24,817 nucleotides of DNA. Origin: Methanolobus sp. UBA32 (lineage in GTDB: Archaea > Halobacteriota > Methanosarcinia > Methanosarcinales > Methanosarcinaceae). Below are positions 14,364 through 23,400 of this stretch, piece after piece (within the stretch, counting starts at the first letter, position 1; every line of letters starts with the position of its first letter). Location: contig DAZF01000009.1 in NCBI GenBank assembly GCA_002507205.1, positions 3,744 to 28,560 on the forward strand. Direction: 5' to 3'. Made by a program: the position numbers and the translations under genes. Under the pieces are notes generated by a model. It did not search any database, had not been told where the DNA came from, and worked only from the letters and a program-made list of their open reading frames with translations.

Positions 14364-14658
14364 TTCCTTCAAATATTACAGCCAGGTCATCAATTCCCAG
14401 CTCGACATCGAACTCTTTCAGTCTGAAGAATTTCTTTGCCCGGTTATCATTGTCTTCAAGCCTCAGGTCACTTTCAACAAATCCCGCATTCTCCAGCCTT
14501 TTCAGGTGCAACTGGACAACCTGCCGGGAAAGATTGAGATCCTTGGCCAAGTCATATATGTATCTCTCTCTTTCCGAAAGCAGATACAGGAGTTTTAATC
14601 TAACCGGATGGGAAATAGCTTCTCCGATAGTTATTATCTGTTGAAGTGTCTTTGTCAT
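14353..14658 (-). CDS. ArsR-like winged-helix transcriptional regulator
   Basis: 101 residues. AISHPVRLKLLYLLSERERYIYDLAKDLNLSRQVVQLHLKRLENAGFV (about 14-60) is a full ArsR-type helix-turn-helix with recognition helix SRQVVQLHLKRL; the wing is DNRAKKFFRL. No cysteine is present, so it is not a thiol-metal sensor of the classical type. It is third behind the PepSY-like and coiled-coil genes, 55 bases after the latter, and its 3' end overlaps the convergent methyltransferase gene. It is the natural candidate to bind the inverted repeat at 15585-15610. The SD is weak, perhaps indicating coupling or a low level. Confidence 0.83.
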   Translation of the reverse strand: MTKTLQQIITIGEAISHPVRLKLLYLLSERERYIYDLAKDLNLSRQVVQLHLKRLENAGFVESDLRLEDNDNRAKKFFRLKEFDVELGIDDLAVIFEGIKA

Positions 14659-14713
14659 CTGAGAGCCTGCTGTTTTTAGTTCTGTTTTTGATTTTCAGGT
14701 TTTAATGCCCGAA

Positions 14714-14926
14714 TTAGATCTCATCAAGTTTTTCTTTGATATCCTCTACCATCTTTTTGATATCTTCCACATCCTTCTCAACTCTTGCCAGACGTTCATT
14801 GTCTCCAGAGCTGCCGGAGCCTGACCTATTGAGAAGTGTGACTGTTACCCAGACTATAGCCAGAATAAGTAGTATGTTCAAAAGAAGACCCCATATTCCA
14901 TAACCATACATGCTGCTACCCATCAT
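14714..14926 (-). CDS. Small membrane protein with C-terminal coiled coil
   Basis: 70 residues from ATG 14926: a Gly/Tyr-rich start (MMGSSMYGYGIWG), one hydrophobic span about 12-33, a Ser/Gly linker, then a charged heptad-like stretch (RLARVEKDVEDIKKMVEDIK) to the end. A single-span protein with a soluble coiled coil on one side suggests a scaffold or oligomerisation role; no family function is known. The frame reaches a GTG four codons upstream, but that lies in the SD GGGTGA, which is eight bases before ATG 14926. It sits between the PepSY-like and ArsR-like genes, probably in one transcript. Confidence 0.7.
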   Translation of the reverse strand: MMGSSMYGYGIWGLLLNILLILAIVWVTVTLLNRSGSGSSGDNERLARVEKDVEDIKKMVEDIKEKLDEI

Positions 14927-15035
14927 TTTTCTATTCACCCTTAAAAATTATATTTTTAATAAAGAGTATATAGGAGGGGAGGTATTATTACTTTTCGACC
15001 TTCCCTATTTGATTATCAATTTTTGTTAGTCGGAA

Positions 15036-15545
15036 TCAGTACCTATAAGCTCCGCCACATCCACCGTATCCGCCATAGCCGCTTCCACGCATGCCACGTC
15101 CGCCCTGATAATACTGGCCCTGACTCTGGTATGTGGAACCTGCATAGAAGTCCTCTATTACTTCACCGGTGTATGCATCAATGCGTCCCTGTTTGACGGT
15201 GTCATCATCAGTGTAAGTGAACACATACCATCTGCCCATCTGATAGATATTTGATTCAGAGATTTCCTGTCCGGTTGTATCTTCTGCGATATCTATTGCC
15301 TCATCGACGGTTTCGACGGCAAGTTCAACTGTTGCTGCATCAGATGCATATGCTCCGTAAACAGGGCAGTTAGCATATCCATACGCATATCCAGTTGCAT
15401 ATCTCATACCATGTCCTGCCCAGCCATACATCTGACCGAAGAATGTAGAATCATCGGTTTCATCGACTGCTGCACTTACTATACCTATCCCCGCAATGGT
15501 TGCAATGAGCATACCAGCAAGGAGTATTGACGTTGTTTTCTTCAT
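15036..15545 (-). CDS. Exported PepSY-like protein with Gly/Tyr-rich tail
   Basis: 169 residues. A signal peptide (MKKTTSILLAGMLIATIAG, cleavage likely after residue 25 or 26) leads to a Gly/Tyr-rich stretch (about 36-66). Residues 70-131 resemble a PepSY domain: a helix, AVETVDEAIDIAEDTTG, then strands and the characteristic GRIDAYTGEVIEDF. The last 35 residues are Gly, Tyr, Gln and Arg (GGYGGCGG). PepSY domains are often found in secreted proteins that bind or inhibit others. GGAAGGTG before the ATG is a good SD. It heads a unit with the coiled-coil protein and ArsR regulator. The structured low-complexity tail is unusual. Confidence 0.75.
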   Translation of the reverse strand: MKKTTSILLAGMLIATIAGIGIVSAAVDETDDSTFFGQMYGWAGHGMRYATGYAYGYANCPVYGAYASDAATVELAVETVDEAIDIAEDTTGQEISESNIYQMGRWYVFTYTDDDTVKQGRIDAYTGEVIEDFYAGSTYQSQGQYYQGGRGMRGSGYGGYGGCGGAYRY

Positions 15546-15566
15546 TTTTTACACCTTCCTGCATTA

Positions 15567-15584
15567 CAGGATTTTTATATCCTG
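15567..15584 (-). promoter_or_regulatory. Inverted repeat CAGGAT/ATCCTG in the leader of the PepSY-like gene
   Basis: CAGGAT (15567-15572) and ATCCTG (15579-15584) flank a six-base T/A-rich spacer. It lies 22-39 bases upstream of the ATG at 15545, between the SD and the larger repeat. It contains ATATAAAA on the minus strand, so it could itself be a TATA box or an RNA hairpin. Confidence 0.4.
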
Positions 15585-15610
15585 CATATGTAGCTATAAC
15601 ACTACATATG
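15585..15610 (-). promoter_or_regulatory. Operator-like 9-bp perfect inverted repeat
   Basis: CATATGTAG (15585-15593) and CTACATATG (15602-15610) with an eight-base spacer. A canonical TATA box (TTTAAATAC, minus, 15631-15623) predicts transcription starting near 15600, inside this repeat. A repressor bound there would block initiation. The nearest candidate is the ArsR-like regulator encoded downstream in the same unit. Confidence 0.5.
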
Positions 15611-15622
15611 TATGTACAATCA

Positions 15623-15631
15623 GTATTTAAA
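15623..15631 (-). promoter_or_regulatory. TATA box of the PepSY/coiled-coil/ArsR unit
   Basis: TTTAAATAC on the minus strand, a strong archaeal TATA match, about 80 bases upstream of the ATG at 15545. It predicts a leader of about 55 bases that carries the SD GGAAGGTG. Confidence 0.45.
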
Positions 15632-15734
15632 GATTATGTTGAACTTCTGATTTTGACTGCTTTTTCGCAGTAGTGGAAATGCCTTTTACCAGATTTACAA
15701 AATAAAAGAAAAGAAAAATGTATACTGGTAACGC

Positions 15735-16373
15735 TTATTTTCTTCTTTCAACATACCATCCAACCAGAGGCGGTATCCAGCACAGGTTTGCAGCAATTGC
15801 TTCAAGAGCCGTAAAGGTCTGTGTGGTTGGGCTGAATCCAAGAAAACGTGCAATCAAGAGTCCTATTGGCACAATAAGTATCACTGCCAGACTTGCAAGC
15901 ATGACCGGATGATGGATGTAACGGTCTAAAGTAGCAACCCATGAGCCTTCTTTCTTTTTTAGAAAAAGCATACCTGATATATTAGCCCCTATCTGGTCAC
16001 TGAGTGCATAGAAGTATGGTATGTAGAATCCCTCAATACCATAAACATCAACTCCAGCAAGTCGGCTTCCAAGATCTATGACCCAGGGAATGGCAATCCC
16101 GAAGAGCTTACCCCAGCCATATGCCTCTGCCATTGTCTGGCTTGTGGGCTTGAAATGCTGGCGTATGGAGTAGATTCCCTCAAATATACTTTCCCCTTCA
16201 CCGGCAAGCGTTCTTACAAGCCACTGCCCAATAGGACTGCGCTGGTATCCGAACATATCAAGTAGCACACCTGCAAGCAGACCAACGATGTAACCGGGAA
16301 ATGTATACCTTATTAACTCTGAGAAATTCTCTGTTTCAAATTCTTCTTCATTTTCTTCTTCGAATCCTTCCAC
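15735..16373 (-). CDS. Unrecognised integral membrane protein
   Basis: 212 residues, GTG start. The N-terminal 18 residues are strongly acidic ([13 protein letters not shown]). Hydrophobic segments lie at about 26-44, 88-100, 153-175 and 185-205, so three or four membrane spans. A central loop of about 55 residues includes [27 protein letters not shown] recognise no family. No SD precedes the GTG, and a TATA-like CTTATAC lies about 25 bases upstream, so a leaderless message is likely. It is transcribed divergently from the small protein at 16636. Function unknown. Confidence 0.65.
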   Translation of the reverse strand: MEGFEEENEEEFETENFSELIRYTFPGYIVGLLAGVLLDMFGYQRSPIGQWLVRTLAGEGESIFEGIYSIRQHFKPTSQTMAEAYGWGKLFGIAIPWVIDLGSRLAGVDVYGIEGFYIPYFYALSDQIGANISGMLFLKKKEGSWVATLDRYIHHPVMLASLAVILIVPIGLLIARFLGFSPTTQTFTALEAIAANLCWIPPLVGWYVERRK

Positions 16374-16635
16374 GTATAATTATACTTTTTTTCTTGTATA
16401 AGAATTTCATGTTTTTATGTTATTCAAGATGTCAACATTTTTTTGCGTATCAAATTTGAAAAGGAAATTATTTCAAATCGGAAACTCGGACCCGAAATAT
16501 TGTCACAGACAACCACACTAAAAAATGAAAGTTAAATTAGATAAAGTTAATAAGATGCATAAATTAAATAAATCTAAATATTAATTTTACACTACTGTTT
16601 GATATTAAAATATTCTATCGAAGGTGTCACGAATA

Positions 16636-16953
16636 ATGGATGAAGAAGAAACAATTGAAGCATACGCAGTTACAGATTCAGATATCGTCAACAGAGTAAC
16701 ATCCTTTTTAGGAATACCATTTATTATTGTATTTGGATGGCTTAACAACAAATACGTAAGTATCTTTTCAGTAGGCCACAATGACCACAGGCTTGTAGTG
16801 CTCTATTCCGGCATCTGTCCGGTACTAAGAAATGACAAACTCCGAATTACCGGCAGAATGGAATATGGAGGAAAGGTCGGTGTATACGGAATGCTCATGA
16901 AAGCTTACAATATAGAGAACCTGAGTACAGGAGACATATACGAAAATATCTGA
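16636..16953 (+). CDS. Small soluble protein of unknown function
   Basis: 105 residues from ATG 16636. AAGGTG lies nine bases upstream, so this start is preferred over GTG 16624, which lies within the SD. Sequence is mostly beta: IVNRVTSFLGIPFIIVFGW, YVSIFSVG, RLVVLYSGICP, DKLRITGRMEYGGKVGVYGMLMKAY. The last part recalls an OB-fold strand pair, a weak impression only. No membrane span or Cys motif is clear. It is convergent with the cyclodeaminase gene and divergent from the membrane protein at 15735. Function unknown. Confidence 0.6.
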   Translation: MDEEETIEAYAVTDSDIVNRVTSFLGIPFIIVFGWLNNKYVSIFSVGHNDHRLVVLYSGICPVLRNDKLRITGRMEYGGKVGVYGMLMKAYNIENLSTGDIYENI

Positions 16954-17002
16954 AATGGCCGTCAAAAAGGTATTTGACAATATATTATCCTCTTATACCT
17001 GC

Positions 17003-17983
17003 TCAGAACAACTTTATCTTCTTTCCGATACCCATCTCAACAGCTTTTGTATAGACTATGTTGGCAGTCACAAGATCCTGAACAGCAAGCCCTGTGGAAT
17101 CAAATATAGTTATATCCTCATCTGACTGCCTTCCCTTTTTTATTCCGGCAACAACCTCACCAAGTTCAGCGTGAATATCGGATTGTGAAATCGCTCCTTT
17201 TGACAGGGGGACATTGATCTCTCCTGAATGCGATGCCTGTATAATATCATCAACGATTATCTTTGACCTATTGAGCAAAGCGGATTCCAGTTCCTGTTTA
17301 CCCATGGCATCAGCACCTATGGCATTGATATGAGTGCCTTCATGAACCCACTCCGACATGACAACTGGCTCTCTTACAGGAGTTGTTGTCACCAGAACAT
17401 CACAATCACATACTTCCTTGATGCTATCTTTACGTGTGAAATCACAGTTGACCACTTTTTGCATATCCTTTACAAAAGATTGACAATGGGTGATATTCCG
17501 GGAGGTAATCTTCACTTCTTCAATATCCATTACCTCGGATAGTGCAAGTAACTGGGTACGGGCCTGTTCCCCTGTGCCAACCATACCTACAACGTGAGAA
17601 TCCGGGCGTGCAAGGTATTTTGCAGCAACTCCACCGGCTGCACCCGTCCTCATATCAGTGATGTGAGTACCGTCCATTATGGCAAGTGGAGCACCTGTCT
17701 CTGTGGAATTAAGAACAATAACAGCCATAACGGTTGGAAGCCCTTTTTCCCTGTTATCAGGATGCACATTGACGATCTTAACGCCTGCGATATCCTGCTC
17801 CTCCATGAACGATGGCATTGTACGCAAATCACCATTATGCTCATTGAAATAGAGATACGATTTTGGAGGCATCTGCACTTTCTTCAGTCCGTGTTCCCTG
17901 AAACCATTTTCCACTGCAGATAAAGTTAAAGGCATATTAATAACAGTTTTAACGTCTGATTGTTCAAGCCATAGGATATCCAT
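17003..17983 (-). CDS. Ornithine cyclodeaminase / alanine dehydrogenase family (mu-crystallin fold)
   Basis: 326 residues from ATG 17983. GGAGTGGTG just upstream supports this start over the ATG seven codons earlier. Catalytic and substrate residues of the family are present: Lys41 (MPPKSYL), Arg54 (LRTMP), Lys69 (VKIVNVHPDN) and Arg112 (DMRTGAAGGVAAKYLA). The NAD-binding GxGxxA loop is VGTGEQA (135-141), and the Asp-containing IFDSTGLAVQDL lies near residues 294-305. The family includes Archaeoglobus alanine dehydrogenase and bacterial ornithine cyclodeaminase; sequence alone does not decide between them. Alanine dehydrogenase is the likelier role in a methanogen. It is divergent from the gene at 18101. 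Confidence 0.87.
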   Translation of the reverse strand: MDILWLEQSDVKTVINMPLTLSAVENGFREHGLKKVQMPPKSYLYFNEHNGDLRTMPSFMEEQDIAGVKIVNVHPDNREKGLPTVMAVIVLNSTETGAPLAIMDGTHITDMRTGAAGGVAAKYLARPDSHVVGMVGTGEQARTQLLALSEVMDIEEVKITSRNITHCQSFVKDMQKVVNCDFTRKDSIKEVCDCDVLVTTTPVREPVVMSEWVHEGTHINAIGADAMGKQELESALLNRSKIIVDDIIQASHSGEINVPLSKGAISQSDIHAELGEVVAGIKKGRQSDEDITIFDSTGLAVQDLVTANIVYTKAVEMGIGKKIKLF

Positions 17984-18025
17984 TGAAACACCACTCCTTG
18001 ACATTTATTAAATATGTTTAGATTG

Positions 18026-18042
18026 ATAGGATAAAATCCTAT
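18026..18042. promoter_or_regulatory. Inverted repeat ATAGGAT-AAA-ATCCTAT in a divergent promoter region
   Basis: A perfect 7-bp inverted repeat with a three-base spacer. It lies between the cyclodeaminase gene (minus, ATG 17983) and the gene at 18101 (plus), just upstream of a TATA-like tract near 18010-18018. It may be an operator. The half-site AGGAT also occurs at 15567-15584. Confidence 0.4.
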
Positions 18043-18100
18043 TCTTTTTTGGCTAAATGAATATACATAATTATATATTAGTACTGGCTTAATATAATGT

Positions 18101-19012
18101 GTGACCGGACAAAAGACCAGTGAAGCATCAAAGAAGGAAATATCGGACCTGATAAGAATAGCTGATGAACTCCTGGAATTGCTGGAAGATAAAATTGCAA
18201 CCAGTGACCATGATTATCAAAAGAATCGGAATGAGTTTATTTCAGATTATGGAAAATGGTACACCAGATGTTTGCCCATCGTAAGAAGTATGCTTCCCGA
18301 TAAAGCATCCAGATTTGAGAGTCTATATCATACAAATAACCGTTCAGGAACAAATGAATATACCTATACCATACAGGATTACATCCAGGGGGTATATTTT
18401 AAGGATAAGCCAAAAAGTTATACGGACGGAATAACTACTAAGAGGCTGAAAGAACAGTTATCGATCCTGGAACAGGCTACTTCAAGGATAACCGATTTCT
18501 CCTTTGAGATTGAGCGATTTGTCAAGATAAATCCCATGTCCACACAACCCTCATCCTCAATATCAGAGCAGGAAAAAATGATGGATATCGATTTTTCTGA
18601 TGAGCATTATAATTCACTAAGGGCAGAGATTAATTCATGTTTCAAGCGTGGATTATTTGTGGCAACTTTTTTGCTTTCAAAAGAATTGATCAGAAATCTG
18701 TTGATAGACATTATAAGAACCAATTTCCACCCAATATCCGACGAAGAGATATCTCTTTATTATGACTTCCAGAATAACACGCATAAAGGGATCAAGCAAT
18801 TAGTTAATGTATTGGCGGAACGAAAAGAGGAAATCGATATCAATCCAGAGGCGATCGATCAACTTATAGAAATGCTTGCAGCTATTGATCCAAAAATAAA
18901 ACCCGGTTCACATTCATTCAAACCAATTCACACTCATGAGGATATAGAAAATTACAGACTTGGAGAGACCGTGGAATTACTGAATGATGTCTTAGAATTC
19001 ATGAAAAAGTAA
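18101..19012 (+). CDS. Unrecognised protein, possible HEPN-like C-terminal domain
   Basis: 303 residues, GTG start; the ATG three bases before is in another frame. TATATATTA near 18071-18080 is about 25 bases upstream, so the message is probably leaderless. Residues 10-150 are helical and charged with a DYGKWYTRCLP segment. From about 165 a second helical part begins, FSDEHYNSLRAEINSCFKR, and continues with ATFLLSKELIRNLLIDIIRTNF. This resembles HEPN/DUF4145-type domains found in toxins and defence proteins, but the catalytic RxxxxH motif of HEPN RNases is not clear. No antitoxin-like partner adjoins. Function unknown. Confidence 0.65.
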   Translation: MTGQKTSEASKKEISDLIRIADELLELLEDKIATSDHDYQKNRNEFISDYGKWYTRCLPIVRSMLPDKASRFESLYHTNNRSGTNEYTYTIQDYIQGVYFKDKPKSYTDGITTKRLKEQLSILEQATSRITDFSFEIERFVKINPMSTQPSSSISEQEKMMDIDFSDEHYNSLRAEINSCFKRGLFVATFLLSKELIRNLLIDIIRTNFHPISDEEISLYYDFQNNTHKGIKQLVNVLAERKEEIDINPEAIDQLIEMLAAIDPKIKPGSHSFKPIHTHEDIENYRLGETVELLNDVLEFMKK

Positions 19013-19067
19013 ACCAGGGAAAAGGAAGTATTTTTACTTTTACAATGCCCCTTTGCAAATAGTACTG

Positions 19068-19085
19068 CTTATACAAATGTATAAG
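19068..19085. promoter_or_regulatory. Operator-like palindrome before the NQO-type flavoprotein
   Basis: CTTATACA-AA-TGTATAAG is a perfect 8-bp inverted repeat. It ends 33 bases before the ATG at 19119 and itself contains TATA-like sequence. A repressor here would compete with TBP/TFB, giving simple on/off control, as seen for quinone- or redox-responsive regulators (inference). Confidence 0.5.
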
Positions 19086-19118
19086 TAATACAAACTAAAA
19101 GATACAAAGGGGGTTAAT

Positions 19119-19772
19119 ATGAATATCTTATACATTTTTGCACATCCGGAACCAAAGTCTTTCAATTCAGCCATGAAAGAGATGGCCATTAGAACACTGA
19201 AGGACAAAGGAAACAATGTACGGCTTTCTGACCTGTACGTAATGGATTTCAAACCAGTACTTGATAAAAATGATTTTTTGCAACGCAAGAAAACAGACTC
19301 ATTCAACCCATTCCTTGAACAAATGACAGCAAGCAAGGAAGGCACTTTCTCCGAAGACATAATGACCGAGATGGAAAAAATAAAATGGGCTGATGTCCTG
19401 ATATTCCAGTTCCCAATATTTTTCACAGGAATGCCAGCAATAATGAAAGGCTGGATAGACAGGGTCTTTGCAGCAGGTTTTGCCTTCAGCCCGATAAAAG
19501 ACAGGGTCTATGAGAACGGATTGCTGAAAGGCAAGAAAGTAATGATGACAATAAGTACCGGTGCAGAAGAAGAATGGTATTCCAGTGCAGGGAAACACGG
19601 AGATATCCATGAATTACTAAAATACATCAACCACTGTACATTTGAGTATGTGGGAATGGAGGTACTGGATATGCATCTGACTTTCGCTGCGGGAAAAATG
19701 TCTTCAGAAAGGGTAGGTGAAGAATTAGCCAGATACATGGAAAAATTAAACCTGCTTTTCCCGGATTCATAA
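19119..19772 (+). CDS. NAD(P)H dehydrogenase (quinone)-like flavoprotein, MdaB/NQO family
   Basis: 217 residues of flavodoxin-like fold. It opens MNILYIFAHPEPKSFNSAM, the FMN/FAD phosphate loop typical of MdaB/NQO1 (FAHPxxxSFN). IKWADVLIFQFPIFFTGMPAIMKGWIDRVFAAGFAF (about 87-122) is the family signature, with aromatic flavin contacts. LLKGKKVMMTISTGAEEEWY is the next flavin-binding loop. Members reduce quinones or other electrophiles by two electrons; in a methanogen the physiological acceptor is unknown. The SD is GGGGGT four bases before the ATG. The operator-like palindrome upstream suggests inducible expression. It is monocistronic. Confidence 0.88.
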   Translation: MNILYIFAHPEPKSFNSAMKEMAIRTLKDKGNNVRLSDLYVMDFKPVLDKNDFLQRKKTDSFNPFLEQMTASKEGTFSEDIMTEMEKIKWADVLIFQFPIFFTGMPAIMKGWIDRVFAAGFAFSPIKDRVYENGLLKGKKVMMTISTGAEEEWYSSAGKHGDIHELLKYINHCTFEYVGMEVLDMHLTFAAGKMSSERVGEELARYMEKLNLLFPDS

Positions 19773-19793
19773 ACTCAGATACTAATCTCAAAA

Positions 19794-19834
19794 AAGCTAA
19801 AGCTACTCGGAATTGAGCTTCAGTAGCTTAGCTT
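19794..19834. terminator. Long hairpin after the NQO-like gene
   Basis: AAGCTAAAGCTACT (19794-19807) pairs with AGTAGCTTAGCTT (19822-19834), 13 bp with one bulged A and a 14-base loop. It lies 22 bases after the stop codon. The T run is on the minus side (AAAAAA on plus before the stem), so it is a 3'-end stem for plus or a terminator for minus read-through. Confidence 0.45.
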
Positions 19835-19909
19835 CAAACAAATTCGTAGTTTAAGCAAGACATTTATGTATGGAGTAACATTGAGGTTATGGGGTTAAAG
19901 AGGGAGTTT

Positions 19910-20389
19910 ATGAAAACCAACAATAATACTTTGTTAGGCATCCTTGTCTTACTTACTATTGTAATTGTAACGATTGTAACATTTTCCCTTGGCTGTGCTG
20001 AAACTCCGGTTGTGCCAGACAATGAGACAGAAACCGATGTACAGGCCAATGGTGATTATGTATACAATGATGCAGTTGTTGAAGATACCGAGATACTGAT
20101 CCTTGAATCATTTCCGGTTCAGGTCCATGTGATAGCAACCGGATATCTTCCGGATGGTTGTACGCAGATATATGAGAAGAATATTGATTTTAATGATGAG
20201 GAAAATACCTTCACCGTTAACATAATAACAAGAAGACCTGCAGATGAAATGTGCACAGAAGCAATTGTACCATTTGAAAATACAATTCCTCTGAATGTTT
20301 ATGGCCTTGAAAAAGGAACATACATCGTTGATGTAAATGGAATCAGGAATGAGTTTGAACTGCAGACCGACAATATCATTCCTGAATGA
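19910..20389 (+). CDS. Putative lipoprotein with two conserved cysteines
   Basis: 159 residues from ATG 19910 (the frame also opens at ATG 19889, seven codons earlier). The N-terminus is a signal peptide, MKTNNNTLLGILVLLTIVIV, ending in a lipobox, FSLGC. An acidic Thr/Asn-rich linker follows (about 31-55). The mature domain, about 65-155, has GYLPDGCTQIYEK and RRPADEMCTEAIVPFENTIPLNVYGLEKGTYIVDVNG. Two cysteines probably form a disulfide, and the ending is a beta-sandwich-like pattern known in many bacterial and archaeal lipoproteins of unknown function. GGGAG sits just before the preferred ATG. It is convergent with the hybrid kinase. Confidence 0.7.
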   Translation: MKTNNNTLLGILVLLTIVIVTIVTFSLGCAETPVVPDNETETDVQANGDYVYNDAVVEDTEILILESFPVQVHVIATGYLPDGCTQIYEKNIDFNDEENTFTVNIITRRPADEMCTEAIVPFENTIPLNVYGLEKGTYIVDVNGIRNEFELQTDNIIPE

Positions 20390-20411
20390 TATCTTTTTTA
20401 ATTTCTAACTA

Positions 20412-23400
20412 TTATTTTTTTGCTGATGATAACGTTTCCACATCCTTTATACAACTCAAAAGGTCTTCTTTTGAGAACAGTCCCTTTTGGATAATACCAT
20501 ATACGTTTTTATTAAGGAATTCCATTTCTTCAGACTCCATGTCTTTTGCAGTACATACTATCAAAGGAATTTGTATGGTCCGATGATCAGCTTTCAAAGT
20601 AGATATTACATCAAAACCAGTAATATCAGGCATCATAAGGTCAACTATTAATACATCGGGACTGCTTTCAAATGCTTTTTCAATTCCTTCCCTACCGCCG
20701 GAAGCAGTAATCACATCATATCCTGCATTCTTTATCACTTCAGAAAGTATATCCACAACCAGAGGATCATCATCTATAACGAGTACCTTTGATGATTTTC
20801 CCTCTGACTTTTTCAGCAAATCTGAAAGTACCTGAAGAAGCCGATTGCTATCAATAGGCTTTGTTAAGTGATCAACAACACCTACAACCACCCCCACATC
20901 TTTTTCACCAAGCGACGATAATACAAGTACAGGGATTGAAGAGGTATAATTGTTATTCTTCAGATGCTCCAGAACCCCAGTTCCATCCATTCCCGGCAAA
21001 TTAAGATCAAGAGTTATTGCAAAAGGATGGATCTTTTTTGCAATTTCAAGGGCTTTTGCACCATCTTCAACAAGTACCACACGGTATCCCGCCTTGTTCA
21101 ACATAACACTCAGTAGTTCCCTTGAGTGGACATCGTCCTCTACTACAAGTATAAGCGGCTCAGAACCTGTGGAACCTTTTGGATTCAAAATAACAAAACC
21201 CTCTTCAGAAGATAAAGATGTATCATTCAAAGATGCGTCACTAATAGAAACTGATCCAAGGCTTAGATCTTTGATTTCATGATTGATCGGCACAGAGAAA
21301 AAGAAGGTAGAACCCTCTCCAGGCGCACTTTCCACACCGATATTTCCACCATGCAATTCCAGAAGATTCTTTACAAGAGCAAGACCCAGACCTGTCCCTT
21401 CATATTTGCGATTGCTGGCTGAGTCTATTTGTACAAAAGGCTGGAAAAGTTTTTCCTGATCATCTCTGGATATGCCTATGCCACTATCTTTTATACTGAC
21501 ATTGAGCATATTGTCCTTTGTTGAAACATTGACCTGAACTACACCATTTTCAGGAGAGAATTTTATTGCATTGCCAATGATATTGTAAAGTACCTGTTTC
21601 AATTTGCTTCTGTCAGCATTTATTACAATGTTCTTAGGCTCCACCTCAAAGTCCAGTAAAATGTCTTTTTTTGCAGCCAGTGGTTTCATCATAAAATGAA
21701 TGTCTGAGATCATATCTGCAAAATCAAATATCTCATAAAACAGTTCCATCTTACCGGCTTCTATCTTGGAAATATCAAGTATGTCATTGATGAGATTAAG
21801 GAGATGTTTTCCACTGGAGGATATATTTGACATGAAGCGGCTCTGCTTTTCATTCAGATCACCAAAGTTACCATCCAGCAGCAAGTCTGAAAACCCTATA
21901 ACAGAATTCAATGGAGTACGCAATTCATGACTCATAGTAGCAAGGAACTCACTCTTGGTACGGTTTGCAGTTTCAGCATGTATTTTCTGATCTAAAAGCT
22001 CGTTCTCGGTTTCCTTGATTTTGCTTATATCAAAGAAACTTTCAATGAGTAGCTCATGTCCGCCCAGTTTCACGATCTGAACAGACTTCAGAATTGGAAC
22101 TGTTCTTCCATCTGACCTCATCACCGTCTTCTCAGACCTATCAATTACTTTATTGAGGTCACTTATCGGACAATTGCCTTTTTCTGTCGGACATACAAAA
22201 TTATGACATACCCTTCCCAGAACGTCTTTCTTTTTGAAACCGACAATGTCCAGAGCAGTAGGATTAATATCAACTATTTCATGGCTATGTGCATCTACAA
22301 CCATCACGCCACAATTTATGTTATCAAGGATCAGGCTCATTCTCTCTTTATTTTCCTGTTCCAGCCGTTCTATTTCCTTTCTTTCTGTAATGTCCCGAAT
22401 TAGTAGCTGGATCAAATTATTCTCTGTATCAACAACTGTGGCAGTAATCTCCACATTCATGAAAGTGCCATCGGGTTTTTTCACTTCTACATCACATTTA
22501 TTAAAAGTGTCTTTTAAGGCACCTTTTATTAATTCATGTATTGAATGTTGTTTATCCTCAATAACAAGGCCAAGTATGGATTTGCCAATTAGTTCATCAT
22601 CTGATTCACATATCAACTTACAAGCTTTATCGTTCAAATCCTGAATAATCTCATCCTTTACAATAAAAATAGCATCATTGGAGTGTTCAAAAAGCAATCT
22701 GTACCTGTGATCTTTTTCCTGAAGAACATCTTCAGCCATTTTTCTTTCAGAGATATCCCTGAAACTCAGGATACGGCCAACAACCTTCTCATCTTGCATC
22801 AGAGGGAAGGATGCAACTTCAAAAAACGTGTTATCCCTAAATTCTGCTATACTGAATGTCCTTTTTGCAGACATATGATTTTTACGCAGACTTTCAAGCA
22901 TATCCTCATGATCCACCATCCTGTCCTTCAAGTGATCAATTAGCTTAAGCCCATTCTTTTCTTTGAGAATTTGTTCAGGAATATCCCATATCCTTATGAA
23001 TTTAGAATTGAAGTGTGTGATCCTGTAGTTCTCATCAATTACGATCACACCTTCTGAAGAGGACTCGATGATCGAGGACAAAAGGTTTTCTCTCTCATCC
23101 AGCCTCTCCATGAGATGATTAATACTGGACCCCAAAGAAGCTATCTCATCATTGCCTGAAACAGGTATTTTACCTGAGCTTGAATAATCGATTTTTGCAG
23201 CATCTACATCCCTTGTGAGGAAGGATAATCTGGACAGTATGGAATTTTCTAGAAATACAGTGCTTACGACACCATACAGGAAACCTATAAAAATGATAAT
23301 ATAAAGGAAATAGGCAAACGTGCTCCTGGCTTTTTGGTATATTATGCGAGGTGTTGAAATTTCCAGCAACAATGCAGGTTCTCCATAGACATCATCCAGA

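Noticed and set aside
16954..17002. AGGTAT/ATACCT inverted repeat between convergent genes
   Set aside because: Six pairs with a long loop; could be a shared 3'-end signal but too weak to list.
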